Shown here piece by piece: positions 1 through 8,225 of a stretch of 64,000 nucleotides of DNA. Both the position numbers and the translations under genes were made by a program. Within the stretch, counting starts at the first letter, position 1, and the number at the start of each line of letters is the position of its first letter. The notes beneath the pieces were generated by a model that worked only from the letters and a program-made list of their open reading frames with translations, did no database searches and was not told the DNA's origin. Source of the DNA: Holophagaceae bacterium (GTDB taxonomy: Bacteria > Acidobacteriota > Holophagae > Holophagales > Holophagaceae); assembly GCA_021286765.1 (NCBI GenBank), contig JAJTBS010000001.1, positions 744,001 to 808,000 on the forward strand, written 5' to 3'.

Positions 1-1179
1 GCCCTGCGCCACCTGCCCCGCTGGATGAAGCCCCGCAAGGTGCCCACTCCCATCGGCCTGCTCGGCAGCGCCGGCACCATCGTCCACGAACCCCGAGGCG
101 TGGTGCTCATCATCGCTCCGTGGAACTACCCCATCTACCTCACCCTGGGCCCGCTGGTCTCGGCCCTCGCAGCGGGCAACTGCGCGATGATCAAGCCCTC
201 GGAGTTCACGCCCCGCACCAACGCCTTCCTTCGCAAGCTCCTGGAAGGGCTGTTCCCAGAGGAGGAGGTCGCCCTCGTGGAGGGCGAGGTTGACACGGCC
301 CAAGCCCTGCTGGCCCTGCCCTTCGACCACTTTTTCTTCACCGGCAGTCCCACCGTGGGCAAGGTGGTCATGAAGGCCGCCGCCGAGCACCTGGGATCCG
401 TGACCCTTGAACTGGGCGGGAAGTCCCCGGTGCTGGTGGACGCGGATGCCGACCTGGCGAACGCCGCACGCAAGATCGCCTGGGGCAAGTGCGTGAATGC
501 GGGCCAGACCTGCGTGGCTCCGGACTATCTGCTGGTGCATGAACGGGTACATGATGCCCTGGTGGAGGCCCTCAAAGAGGCGCTGGTGGCCTTCTACGGG
601 GCGGAGGCCGACACCCGGAGGCTGAACCCGGATTTCGCGCGTATCATCCATGACCGCCATCACGCGCGGCTGTTGCGGCTGCTGCGGGATTCCCGCGGGC
701 TGGTGGTCTTCGGCGGTGAGAACGATCCCGCCACGAGGTACTTGGGGCCAACCCTGCTCACAGAGGTGGATCCGGCCTCGCCCATCATGCAGGAGGAGAT
801 CTTCGGCCCTCTGCTGCCCATCCTGAAGGTGGCCGACATGGACGCCGCCGTGGCGTTCGTGAACGCCCGGCCCAAGCCCCTGGCCCTCTACGTATTCAGC
901 GGCAGCCGCCGGAACGCCGAGGCCCTCATCGCCCGCACCACCGCCGGTGGCGGCTGCATCAACGATACGCTTCTGCATTTCGCCCACACGGGCCTGCCCA
1001 CGGGGGGGGTGAATACGTCGGGCTTCGGCAAGGCCCACGGCCGCCATGGCTTCGAGGCCTTCTCCAATGCCCGAGGCATCCTGCGCCAGCGGAGCCGGTT
1101 CTCCGCACTCCGCCTCATGTATCCGCCCTACACGGGCTTCGTGCGACGGATGATCGACCTGACGCTGAAATACTTCTAG
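1..1179 (+). CDS. Aldehyde dehydrogenase, 3' part (5' end outside window)
   Basis: NAD(P)-dependent oxidation of an aldehyde to a carboxylate. The reading frame is open from base 1 and lacks a start, so the N-terminus lies upstream; 392 residues are visible. The catalytic Glu motif LELGGKSP and the catalytic Cys motif NAGQTCVAP are both present, as is the late EEIFGPLLPI motif. The early PWNYP motif and the C-terminal hydrophobic/aromatic tail (YPPYTGF, then LTLKYF) resemble class 3 (ALDH3-like, AlkH/coniferyl-aldehyde type) enzymes that often act on medium or long-chain aldehydes and may touch membranes. The substrate cannot be read from the sequence. It converges on the ABC-F gene with 16 bp between them. 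Family assignment is firm; the subclass is inference. Confidence 0.93.
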   Translation, partial: ALRHLPRWMKPRKVPTPIGLLGSAGTIVHEPRGVVLIIAPWNYPIYLTLGPLVSALAAGNCAMIKPSEFTPRTNAFLRKLLEGLFPEEEVALVEGEVDTAQALLALPFDHFFFTGSPTVGKVVMKAAAEHLGSVTLELGGKSPVLVDADADLANAARKIAWGKCVNAGQTCVAPDYLLVHERVHDALVEALKEALVAFYGAEADTRRLNPDFARIIHDRHHARLLRLLRDSRGLVVFGGENDPATRYLGPTLLTEVDPASPIMQEEIFGPLLPILKVADMDAAVAFVNARPKPLALYVFSGSRRNAEALIARTTAGGGCINDTLLHFAHTGLPTGGVNTSGFGKAHGRHGFEAFSNARGILRQRSRFSALRLMYPPYTGFVRRMIDLTLKYF

Positions 1180-1195
1180 CCCCTCCGGCCGCGCC

Positions 1196-3172
1196 TCAGC
1201 GCTGGGCGTCTTCCAGGGCCCCCTGGGCCGCTTCCCAGTCGCTCATGGCATAGGCCAGGTCACCTTCCAAGGCCTTCTGGGCATCCAGGCGGGCGCTGAA
1301 GGCCTGCCAGTCCGTGGGGTCCATGGCGGCCATCTCCTTCTGGAGTCCTGCCAGCTGGGCTTCCAGATCAGCCACCTTGGCCTCGGCTTCGGCGACCTGC
1401 TTCTCGAACCGCTTGATGGCCCGCTGCTTGTCTTTGTCGATGGCCGCGGGTTTCGGTGACGCGGGGCTCTGCGGCTTCACCGCGGCGGCAGGCTTCGCCT
1501 GCACGGATGCCACTTTCCTAGAGGCCTCGGGTTCCTGGCTGCCCGCCTCGTCCTCGCTGCCCAAGTCAAGGTCGACCCAGGCCTGGTGGTCCTCGTAGCC
1601 GCCTTCGCGGAACTCCGCCCTGCCGTCATGGATGCGCAGCAGGGAGTCCGCCACACGGCCCAGTAGGTAGCGGTCGTGGGTCACCACGATGGCAGCCCCC
1701 GTGAAGCTCAGGATGGTGTCCTCCATGGCCTCCATGCTGGGGATGTCCATGTGGTTGGTGGGCTCGTCCAGCAGCAGCAGGTTCACACCATGACGGATCA
1801 GGGTGGCGATGCTGAGCCGCGCCCGCTCGCCGCCGGACAGCGCCGTGACCGGCTTGTCCACCTCGTCGCCGCGGAACTGGAACTTGGCCAGGAAGCCCAG
1901 CACGTCCTGCTTCACGGCCTGCGGCGTCACGGCGTGGATCTGCTGGAACACGGTATTGCGGGGATCCAGGTTGCGGTGGTGCTGGTCGAAGTAGCCCAGC
2001 TTCACCTGGCTGCCCAGCCGGGCCTGGCCGGTGATGAAGGGGATCTCCTCGGCGATGGCCTTCAGCAGGGTGGACTTGCCCGTGCCGTTGAGGCCCACGA
2101 TGCCCATCTTCTGCCCGCGCTTGATCTGGAGCTGCTCCAGCGGCGCGTAGAGGGGCTTCCCACCCCAGCCCACGCTGGCGTTCTCCAGCACCAGGGCCAC
2201 GTCGCCGCTCCGCTGGGTCTCGGGAAAACTGAACTTCACCTTCCGGCGGTCGCGCAGGGGTTTCTGGATGCGGTTCAGCTTGGCAAGGTGGGTGCGCCGC
2301 CCACGGGCCTGTTTGGTGTTCTGCCCGGCGATGTTGCGGCGGATGTACTCTTCCTGGTTCTTGATGTAGGCCTGCTGCTGTTCGTAGTGTCGCTCCAGCA
2401 GCTCCAGCTCCTGCTCCTTCTTCTCCATGAACTCGGAGTAGTTGCCCTCGTAGACCCGGGAACGGCCCTGCTCCAGCTCCAAGATCTCGGTGGCGATCTT
2501 GTCCAGGAAGTAGCGGTCGTGGCTGATGATGGCCACAGTGGCATCCACCTCCTGGATGAAGCCCTCCAGCCAGCGGAGGCTCGGCAGATCCAGGTGGTTG
2601 GTGGGTTCGTCCAGCAGCAGCAGGTCCTGCCCCTGGAGAATCGCCTTCGCCAGCATCACTCGGCTCTTCTGCCCGCCGGAAAGGGTTTCCACGGAGCGCT
2701 CGAAATCGGCCGCGCTGAAGCCCAGGGACTGCAGGATGCTCTCGGCCCTGGCGCGGATGGTGAAGCCGTCCAGGTGCTCGAAGGCCTCGGTCACTTTCTG
2801 GTAGCGCTCCATCACCTCGCTGAGGTCGGCGCCGGCCTCCCCCATGCGGTGTTCCAGGTCCCGCATCTCGTGCTGCAGTTTCTCGATGTCGCCGAAGGCG
2901 GCCAGGGCCTCCTCCAGCACGCTGCCCTGCGTCTCGGGAACCAGGTCCTGAGCGTAGTGGCCCATGCGGATGCCGCGCTCCTTCGTGGGCTTCACCACCG
3001 TGCCCGCATCGGCTTCCAGCTGACCCAGCAGCAGCTTGAAGACCGTGCTCTTGCCCGCGCCATTTCGGCCGATGACGCCCCAGCACTCGCCCTCCTGGAT
3101 GGCCCAGGTCACGTCCTTCAGCACCTCCTGGGGGCCGAAACGCAGGTCGACGTGGTTGAGGGATGCGAGCAT
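1196..3172 (-). CDS. ABC-F family ATPase (YheS/Uup-like)
   Basis: A 658-residue soluble protein with two tandem ABC ATPase domains and no membrane segments, the architecture of ABC-F proteins that act on the ribosome. Domain 1 has Walker A GRNGAGKS near residues 35-42, signature LSGGQ and Walker B LLLDEPTNHLD. Domain 2 has Walker A GLNGTGKS, signature LSGGERARL and LLLDEPTNHMD. Between them is the charged helical P-site-type linker rich in Glu, Gln and Arg. The last ~95 residues form an Ala/Pro/Lys linker and a coiled coil (KRFEKQVAEAEAKVADLEAQ), as in Uup/YheS. Known relatives modulate translation or, in some lineages, protect against ribosome antibiotics; which applies here is not visible. 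The gene lies just downstream of the terminator of tRNA-Ala. Confidence 0.93.
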   Translation of the reverse strand: MLASLNHVDLRFGPQEVLKDVTWAIQEGECWGVIGRNGAGKSTVFKLLLGQLEADAGTVVKPTKERGIRMGHYAQDLVPETQGSVLEEALAAFGDIEKLQHEMRDLEHRMGEAGADLSEVMERYQKVTEAFEHLDGFTIRARAESILQSLGFSAADFERSVETLSGGQKSRVMLAKAILQGQDLLLLDEPTNHLDLPSLRWLEGFIQEVDATVAIISHDRYFLDKIATEILELEQGRSRVYEGNYSEFMEKKEQELELLERHYEQQQAYIKNQEEYIRRNIAGQNTKQARGRRTHLAKLNRIQKPLRDRRKVKFSFPETQRSGDVALVLENASVGWGGKPLYAPLEQLQIKRGQKMGIVGLNGTGKSTLLKAIAEEIPFITGQARLGSQVKLGYFDQHHRNLDPRNTVFQQIHAVTPQAVKQDVLGFLAKFQFRGDEVDKPVTALSGGERARLSIATLIRHGVNLLLLDEPTNHMDIPSMEAMEDTILSFTGAAIVVTHDRYLLGRVADSLLRIHDGRAEFREGGYEDHQAWVDLDLGSEDEAGSQEPEASRKVASVQAKPAAAVKPQSPASPKPAAIDKDKQRAIKRFEKQVAEAEAKVADLEAQLAGLQKEMAAMDPTDWQAFSARLDAQKALEGDLAYAMSDWEAAQGALEDAQR

Positions 3173-3195
3173 GTCCGGCCGTGTCCGTTCTCAGC

Positions 3196-3220
3196 AAAAA
3201 GGCCACCTTGCGGTGGCCTT
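3196..3220 (-). terminator. Rho-independent terminator of tRNA-Ala
   Basis: On the minus strand, directly after the tRNA 3' end, a perfect 7-bp GC-rich stem (GGCCACC / GGTGGCC, loop GCAA) is followed by five T residues. This is a textbook intrinsic terminator and separates the tRNA transcript from the ABC-F gene downstream. Confidence 0.85.
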
Positions 3221-3225
3221 CTGTT

Positions 3226-3301
<76 letters not shown>

Positions 3302-3315
3302 AATCGGGAAGAACC

Positions 3316-3344
3316 AGTATCACACCCCTTCTGCGCTTCTGCAA
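3316..3344 (-). promoter_or_regulatory. Sigma-70-type promoter of tRNA-Ala
   Basis: On the minus strand TTGCAG (3344-3339) and GATACT (3321-3316) are separated by exactly 17 bp. The start point would fall about 8 nt before the mature tRNA 5' end. Both boxes and the spacing match the vegetative consensus well, and the position is right for a stable-RNA promoter. Confidence 0.7.
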
Positions 3345-3351
3345 GCACTGA

Positions 3352-5268
3352 TCAACGGGGAGCCAGCCGCACTTTCTGGCCCACCTGGATCCGATCGCCC
3401 TTCAGCCCGTTCCAGGCCTTGAGATCCTTCGCTTCCACGCCGTGCTTGCGGGCGATGGAGGCGAGCGTGTCCCCCTTCTGGACCCGGTGGAAGGCGGCCT
3501 GGCTGGCGGGCAGGCTCTCGGATTTCGCGCCGCCGCCCGGCAGGCGGATCTCATCCCCCGGATGCAGGGCCTTGGTGGCCTGGGGATTCAGGCGCATGAG
3601 TTCGCCCAGCGGCACCTGATGGCGCCTCGCAAGCTTCGCCAGGGTATCGCCTGCCTTCGCCCGCAAGGTGGCGCCGGCCGCTCCGGTCTTTGGAGCGGGC
3701 GTAGGCGCCTCGGGAGCCGGCACCAGCACAGGAGTCTCCGCCGCCTTGACCGCCGCCAGGGGCGCAGGCTCCGGTCGAGGCGCGGGCAGGGTTTCAGCGG
3801 GACCATCAAGGTCGCGGGGCGCGGCCGGAAGCGGCGGCAGGGGCCGGTCCCCGAGGGCCCTGCCCCGCGCCACGGCCGGAACCAGATCGCGGGCCTCCAC
3901 GGGGGACAAGGGAGGCGGGGGAACCAGCAGCCGCCTGCCGGGCTTGAACTGCTTCGCCGTCAGATCATTGGCCTGAAGCAGATCTTCGGGGCTCAGCTTG
4001 AAGCGCTGGGCGACCTTCGCGAGGGTGTCACCCTTCTTCACCGTATAGCCCGGGAAATCGAGGCGCTTCCCGTTGGGCATGTGGGCCAGCTGGCGCAGGC
4101 AATCCATGGCCCTGCCCGGTGGCACGCGCAGCAGATAGGCTCCTGGGGGCGTGGACCCCCTCAGCAGCTCCGGATTCAGGGCCTTCAGCGTGGCCACATC
4201 TGTGCCTGCGCATCGCGCCAGGACCGTGAGACTCGTCATGGAGGGGACGGGGACCGTCTCATAGGCGTAGGGCGTGAGCGGTACGATCCGGAGGCCGTAG
4301 CGCTCGGGGTTCCGGCCCACCAAGATGGCGGCGCAGAGCTCCGGGACGTAGTTCTTCGTCTCGGTGCGCAGCCACCGGGATCGGGCCAGGTCCCAGAAGT
4401 TCCGGGTGCCCACGTTCTGGATGGCCCGCTCCAGCGTGAGCGGCCCAGCGTTGTAGCTGGAGGCCGCCAGGTACCAGTCGCCTGTGATCTCATACAGCCG
4501 TTTGAGGTAGCGGGCGGAGGCCCGAGTGGCTTTCACGGGATCGCGGCGCTCCTCCACCCAGGCCGTGCCTTTCAGCCCGTAGATGCGACCCGTCGAGCGG
4601 ATGAACTGCCACATCCCCACGGCCTTGGCCTTGCTCTTGGCCTCATTGCGGAAGCCGGACTCGATGACGGCAAGGTAGGCCAGATCAGAAGGCACCCCTT
4701 CTTCGGCGAAGACCTGGCGGATCATGGGCAGGTACTGTGAGGCCCGCCCCAGCGCGTTCTCCATGAAGCCGCGTTTCGTGGTGCTGAAGAGGCTCACCCA
4801 GGTGAGCACCTTGTCATTCAGATCGATGGGATAGTCGTAGCTGGCGCCCTGCTCGGCGGACCGCACGAGCTCCAGCTCGGCGCGGAGGTCCGCGCCACTG
4901 ATGGAGACCACCTCCTCCTGGGCCTTCAGCCCCGGCTCCGGCTCGGTGGCATCTCCGGAAGGGATCTGCTCCTGGACTTCCTTCAGGCGGAGGAGGAGGT
5001 CCTGGACGTCGGCCTGCTTCAGCAACTCGGGGGACCAGTCCGCCGTGAGGACATCCGCCTCCTCAGACTTGGTCGCGGCCGTCTTCTCCTCGCTGTCTTC
5101 CACCGCCTTCTCCGCCGCCTCCACCAGCGCCCGGAGGCGCTGGATGCGAACGGCGTCGGATTCGGCGGCCCGGGGCGGGGCCGTGGCCGCTGGTGCCTGG
5201 GCCAGGGGCGGCGCCTGCGGCGGCGCCATCCCCCAGAGGAGGCTGGCCAGAACCAGGGCTGCCGGCAT
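3352..5268 (-). CDS. mltD: MltD-like lytic transglycosylase with LysM domains
   Basis: Membrane- or periplasm-located murein lytic transglycosylase that cleaves the MurNAc-GlcNAc bond. Of 638 residues, 1-25 are a hydrophobic export segment (no strong positive N-terminus), 40-120 a charged helical region, and 145-320 the SLT catalytic domain, with the catalytic Glu at about 203 in VIESGF followed by KSKAKAVGMWQF and SSYNAGP. Three LysM peptidoglycan-binding repeats follow at about 408-450, 535-577 and 593-636 (each with KGDTLA or AGDTLA). A degenerate LysM-like stretch sits at 345-383, and a Pro/Ala-rich linker at 451-530. The start is 4 bp after the gcvH stop, suggesting co-transcription with gcvTH although no metabolic link is obvious. 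Confidence 0.92.
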   Translation of the reverse strand: MPAALVLASLLWGMAPPQAPPLAQAPAATAPPRAAESDAVRIQRLRALVEAAEKAVEDSEEKTAATKSEEADVLTADWSPELLKQADVQDLLLRLKEVQEQIPSGDATEPEPGLKAQEEVVSISGADLRAELELVRSAEQGASYDYPIDLNDKVLTWVSLFSTTKRGFMENALGRASQYLPMIRQVFAEEGVPSDLAYLAVIESGFRNEAKSKAKAVGMWQFIRSTGRIYGLKGTAWVEERRDPVKATRASARYLKRLYEITGDWYLAASSYNAGPLTLERAIQNVGTRNFWDLARSRWLRTETKNYVPELCAAILVGRNPERYGLRIVPLTPYAYETVPVPSMTSLTVLARCAGTDVATLKALNPELLRGSTPPGAYLLRVPPGRAMDCLRQLAHMPNGKRLDFPGYTVKKGDTLAKVAQRFKLSPEDLLQANDLTAKQFKPGRRLLVPPPPLSPVEARDLVPAVARGRALGDRPLPPLPAAPRDLDGPAETLPAPRPEPAPLAAVKAAETPVLVPAPEAPTPAPKTGAAGATLRAKAGDTLAKLARRHQVPLGELMRLNPQATKALHPGDEIRLPGGGAKSESLPASQAAFHRVQKGDTLASIARKHGVEAKDLKAWNGLKGDRIQVGQKVRLAPR

Positions 5269-5272
5269 GGGG

Positions 5273-5656
5273 CTAGTGGCTTTCCGCGCTCACCAGGGCC
5301 TCATAGGCCGTGGCATCCAGCAGGCCGGTCAGATCGCCGGTCAGCTTCAGCTTCACCATCCAGCCCTTGCCGTAGGGGTCTTCATTGACGGCCTCGGGAT
5401 GATCGCCCAGCGAGGCGTTCACTTCGAGAATCTCGCCGGCCGCGGGCATGTTCAGCTCGGACACCGTCTTCACGGATTCGACCGTCCCGAACTCCTCGCC
5501 CACGGCGAAGGAGGCGCCCGCCTCCGGCAGGTCCACGAACACCACGTCGCCCAGGGCCTCCTGCGCGTACTGGGTGATGCCCACCAGGGCCGTGCCGTCG
5601 CCCGCAGGTTTCAGCCACTCGTGGTCCTTGGTGTATTTGAGATCGGCAGGGAACAT
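5273..5656 (-). CDS. gcvH: Glycine cleavage system H protein
   Basis: Lipoyl carrier of the glycine cleavage system, shuttling the methylamine group from P to T protein. It is 127 residues, normal for the family, starting MFPADLKYTKDHEWL. Lys63 in TVESVKTVSELN is the lipoylation site. The start at 5656 is chosen because GGAGGA stands just upstream; an in-frame ATG nine codons further out lacks this and would add a non-conserved extension. It follows gcvT by 39 bp on the same strand. No gcvP (P protein) lies in the window. Confidence 0.96.
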   Translation of the reverse strand: MFPADLKYTKDHEWLKPAGDGTALVGITQYAQEALGDVVFVDLPEAGASFAVGEEFGTVESVKTVSELNMPAAGEILEVNASLGDHPEAVNEDPYGKGWMVKLKLTGDLTGLLDATAYEALVSAESH

Positions 5657-5695
5657 GGATCCTCCGGAAAGGGTGGAAGGCACGAATGGGGCGGA

Positions 5696-6811
5696 CTACC
5701 TGGTCCGCTTGTAGAAGGGGGTGGGGATGATCTCGGCATTCACGGCCCGGCCGCGGATCTCGATCTGGATGGTGCCACCGACCTTGGCCAGCTCCGTGGG
5801 CACGTAGGCCAGCCCCAGGTTGAAACCGCAGGTGGGGGAAGGCGCCGCGCTGGTGACGAAACCGATCTGCCTGCCATCCTGCACCACGGGCATGTGATCG
5901 CGGGCGATGTCGCGCTTCTCAAGGGTCTTGAAGCCGACCAGCTTGCGGGTGGCGGGTGCGGCCTTGGCGGCCAGGAGTGCCTCACGGCCGATGAAGTCGC
6001 TGTGGTCCAGCTTCACGATCCAGCCCAGCCCAGCCTCCAGGGCGTGGATGGTGTCGTCGATCTCGTGGCCGTAGAGGGCCATCTTGCACTCCAGGCGCAG
6101 GGTGTTGCGGCAGCCGAGGCCCGCAGGAAGCAGGCCCTGGGGGGCGCCTGCGGCCATGACGGCATTCCAGAGTTTTTCCGTATCCCCGGCGGCGCAGTAG
6201 AGTTCGAAGCCGTCTTCGCCGGTGTAGCCGGTGCGGCTGATAAGGCACTGGATGCCAGCCACCTCGCCATGGGTGAAGAAGTAGTACCCGATGGGCTCCA
6301 GCTGGGTGGCCGTGAGCGGCTGGAGGATCTGGACGGACAGCGGCCCCTGCAGGGCAATCTGGCCGGTCATGGGGCTTTCGTTCACGACGGTGCAATCAAA
6401 GGCGGGCGCGTGCTGCTGCACCCAGGCGAAGTCCTTGTCCGAGTTGCCCGCGTTCACCACCAGCAGGAACTCCTCCTCGGCCTCGCGATAGACCAGCAGG
6501 TCGTCCACGAAGGTGCCGTTCTCGTAGAGGAAGGCGGTGTAGTGGACCTGACCGATGGCCAGCTTGGAGACGGCGTTGGGCGTCAGGTGCTCCACCAGGG
6601 CCAGGGCCCCGGGTCCCTTGACTCGAATCTCTCCCATGTGGCTCACGTCGAAGAGGCCAGCCTTGGTGCGGACAGCCTCGTGCTCAGCGATGATCCCGGC
6701 CGGGTACTGCACGGGCATGTCCCAGCCGCCGAAATCCACCATCTTGGCGTTCAGGGCCCGATGGGCTGCGTTGAGGGGCGTCTTCATCAGTTCCGAGGCG
6801 GCGATCGACAT
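5696..6811 (-). CDS. gcvT: Aminomethyltransferase (glycine cleavage T protein)
   Basis: Transfers the aminomethyl carbon from the H-protein lipoyl arm to tetrahydrofolate, releasing ammonia. It is 371 residues, the normal length. Family motifs seen include KMVDFGGWDMPVQY near the N-terminus, GLFDVSHMGEI, the RTGYTGEDGFEL folate-site motif and GLGCRNTLRLE. The frame stays open about 100 codons upstream, but that stretch is the shadow of sfsA; the ATG at 6811 has a GGAG-type site. It lies between sfsA and gcvH in a leftward series. Confidence 0.96.
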   Translation of the reverse strand: MSIAASELMKTPLNAAHRALNAKMVDFGGWDMPVQYPAGIIAEHEAVRTKAGLFDVSHMGEIRVKGPGALALVEHLTPNAVSKLAIGQVHYTAFLYENGTFVDDLLVYREAEEEFLLVVNAGNSDKDFAWVQQHAPAFDCTVVNESPMTGQIALQGPLSVQILQPLTATQLEPIGYYFFTHGEVAGIQCLISRTGYTGEDGFELYCAAGDTEKLWNAVMAAGAPQGLLPAGLGCRNTLRLECKMALYGHEIDDTIHALEAGLGWIVKLDHSDFIGREALLAAKAAPATRKLVGFKTLEKRDIARDHMPVVQDGRQIGFVTSAAPSPTCGFNLGLAYVPTELAKVGGTIQIEIRGRAVNAEIIPTPFYKRTR

Positions 6812-6836
6812 GAGTGCTCCAGCAGGAACCCTCAGT

Positions 6837-7577
6837 CTATCGCCGGGGAACCCAGGGCAGAAGGCCCGGCAATTCCCAGGCAAGGTTCCACAGACCGCTG
6901 GGCTCCCGCGTTGTGACGAGACGCACAGCCAGGGGCAGCACCGCCACACCGGTCTTCGCGGCGCGCTCCAGCTCCGCCGCGTAGGCGGGATCGATCTCCC
7001 GCGCGGCGTCGAAGCGATCCACGTCCGTGCGATGCACGAAGAGCGCGATGGCCGCCCGGTGCCCTTCCCGCACCATGGCCTGGAGCTCGCGCAGGTGTTT
7101 GGTGCCGCGCTCGGTAACAGCATCCGGGAACAGGGCCCAGGGGCCCTCCTTCAGGGTGGTGTTCTTCACCTCGATGAAGACCTGGCGTTCCTCTCCGTCC
7201 AGGGCCAGCACGTCGATGCGGCTGCGTTCACTCCCATACTTCACCTCCGTGCGGACGGTGTGGAGGCCCGGCAGGCCGGGCAGCGCATCCCGACGGGCCG
7301 CCTCGGCCACGACGCGGTTAGGCATGCCCGTTTCCACCCCCACCCAGCCGCCGGGGCGTTCCACCGCCAGCCAGGTGAACTTCAGTTTGCGTTCGGGATT
7401 GGCGGCGGGTTCCAGGAGCACGGAATCCCCCGGCTCCCAGCAGGTCTTCATGGAGCCCGTGTTCGTGGTGTGGGCGGTGACGATGCTGCCGTCCTCCAGT
7501 TCCACATCGGCCAGGAAGCGTTTGTAGCGCTGGATGAGGCGCCCTTCCACCAAACCAGCCTTCTCGATCAGGATCAT
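6837..7577 (-). CDS. sfsA: SfsA family protein (sugar fermentation stimulation)
   Basis: A 246-residue SfsA homologue, with the family core RLIQRYKRFLADVELEDG, HTTNTGSMKTCWEPGD, TEVKYGSERSRIDVL and EVKNTTL. The last three carry the nuclease-like Asp/Glu-x-Lys arrangement (D in SRIDVL, E and K in IEVKN) that has led others to group SfsA with PD-(D/E)XK folds. The biochemical role is poorly defined; the E. coli name comes from maltose-fermentation genetics. The start codon overlaps the stop of the upstream HAD gene (ATGA), so translation is probably coupled. Confidence 0.93.
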   Translation of the reverse strand: MILIEKAGLVEGRLIQRYKRFLADVELEDGSIVTAHTTNTGSMKTCWEPGDSVLLEPAANPERKLKFTWLAVERPGGWVGVETGMPNRVVAEAARRDALPGLPGLHTVRTEVKYGSERSRIDVLALDGEERQVFIEVKNTTLKEGPWALFPDAVTERGTKHLRELQAMVREGHRAAIALFVHRTDVDRFDAAREIDPAYAAELERAAKTGVAVLPLAVRLVTTREPSGLWNLAWELPGLLPWVPRR

Positions 7578-8143
7578 GGCCACCGGGCCAGGATCCAGTC
7601 GACGGCCTCCGGAAGGCTCTCCGCCACCAGATCCGCCGTGGAGCCGTCCACACCGGAGCCATAGCCCGTCCGGACGAGGGCCACCTGGCAACCGGCCCGG
7701 CGGCCCGCCTCCAGGTCGATGGCCTTGTCACCCACCATCCAGGACCGGGCCAGGTCGAGGCCGTGCTCCTCGGCGGCCCGGAGCAGCATCCCGGGGTTCG
7801 GCTTCCGTTCCGGATGATCCGGCACCGCGTATTCTCCCAGCGCATGCTCATGGTGCGGAGATGCATAGACGGCGTCGATCCGGGCATGCTCCAGGGCCAG
7901 CAGCGTGCCCATGCGGCTCATGACGGCGGCGAAGTCCTGCCACCCGTACCTGCCGCGGCCAATGCCGCTCTGGTTGGTGACCACCACCACGGGGATGCCC
8001 TTGGCGTTCAGGCGGGCCACAGCAGCGGCGGCCCCGGGGACCAGGACCAGCTGTTCAGGGTCGCAGAGGAAGTCGACCTCCTCGTTGAGGGTGCCGTCCC
8101 GGTCCAGGAAGATGGCGGGCCTCGCATTCGCGCCGTGGCTCAT
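7574..8143 (-). CDS. HAD-family phosphatase, GmhB/HisB-N type
   Basis: A 189-residue HAD phosphatase with nucleophile motif FLDRDGTLN (D14, D16), VVVTNQSGIGRG, the KPNPGM motif and a late GDKAIDLEAGRRAG acidic motif. This architecture is that of D-glycero-D-manno-heptose-1,7-bisphosphate 7-phosphatase (LPS heptose pathway) or histidinol-phosphate phosphatase. The Zn-binding loop before KPNPGM normally has three or four Cys; here it reads YASPHHEHALGEYAVPDH, without any Cys. Activity is plausible, but the metal loop differs and the exact substrate is uncertain. It is coupled to sfsA. Confidence 0.85.
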   Translation of the reverse strand: MSHGANARPAIFLDRDGTLNEEVDFLCDPEQLVLVPGAAAAVARLNAKGIPVVVVTNQSGIGRGRYGWQDFAAVMSRMGTLLALEHARIDAVYASPHHEHALGEYAVPDHPERKPNPGMLLRAAEEHGLDLARSWMVGDKAIDLEAGRRAGCQVALVRTGYGSGVDGSTADLVAESLPEAVDWILARWP

Positions 8144-8225
8144 GCGGCCGCTCCAACCGACGCGTGCCTTGAGCGCTCCGGATTGCCCCGCCGGCTGAGG
8201 TAGTGCCGAGGCTCCTGCACCATGC

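Noticed and set aside
5657-7123. N-terminal extensions of gcvH and gcvT
   Set aside because: The extra residues look like shadows of the neighbouring gene and conserved starts with ribosome sites lie further in.
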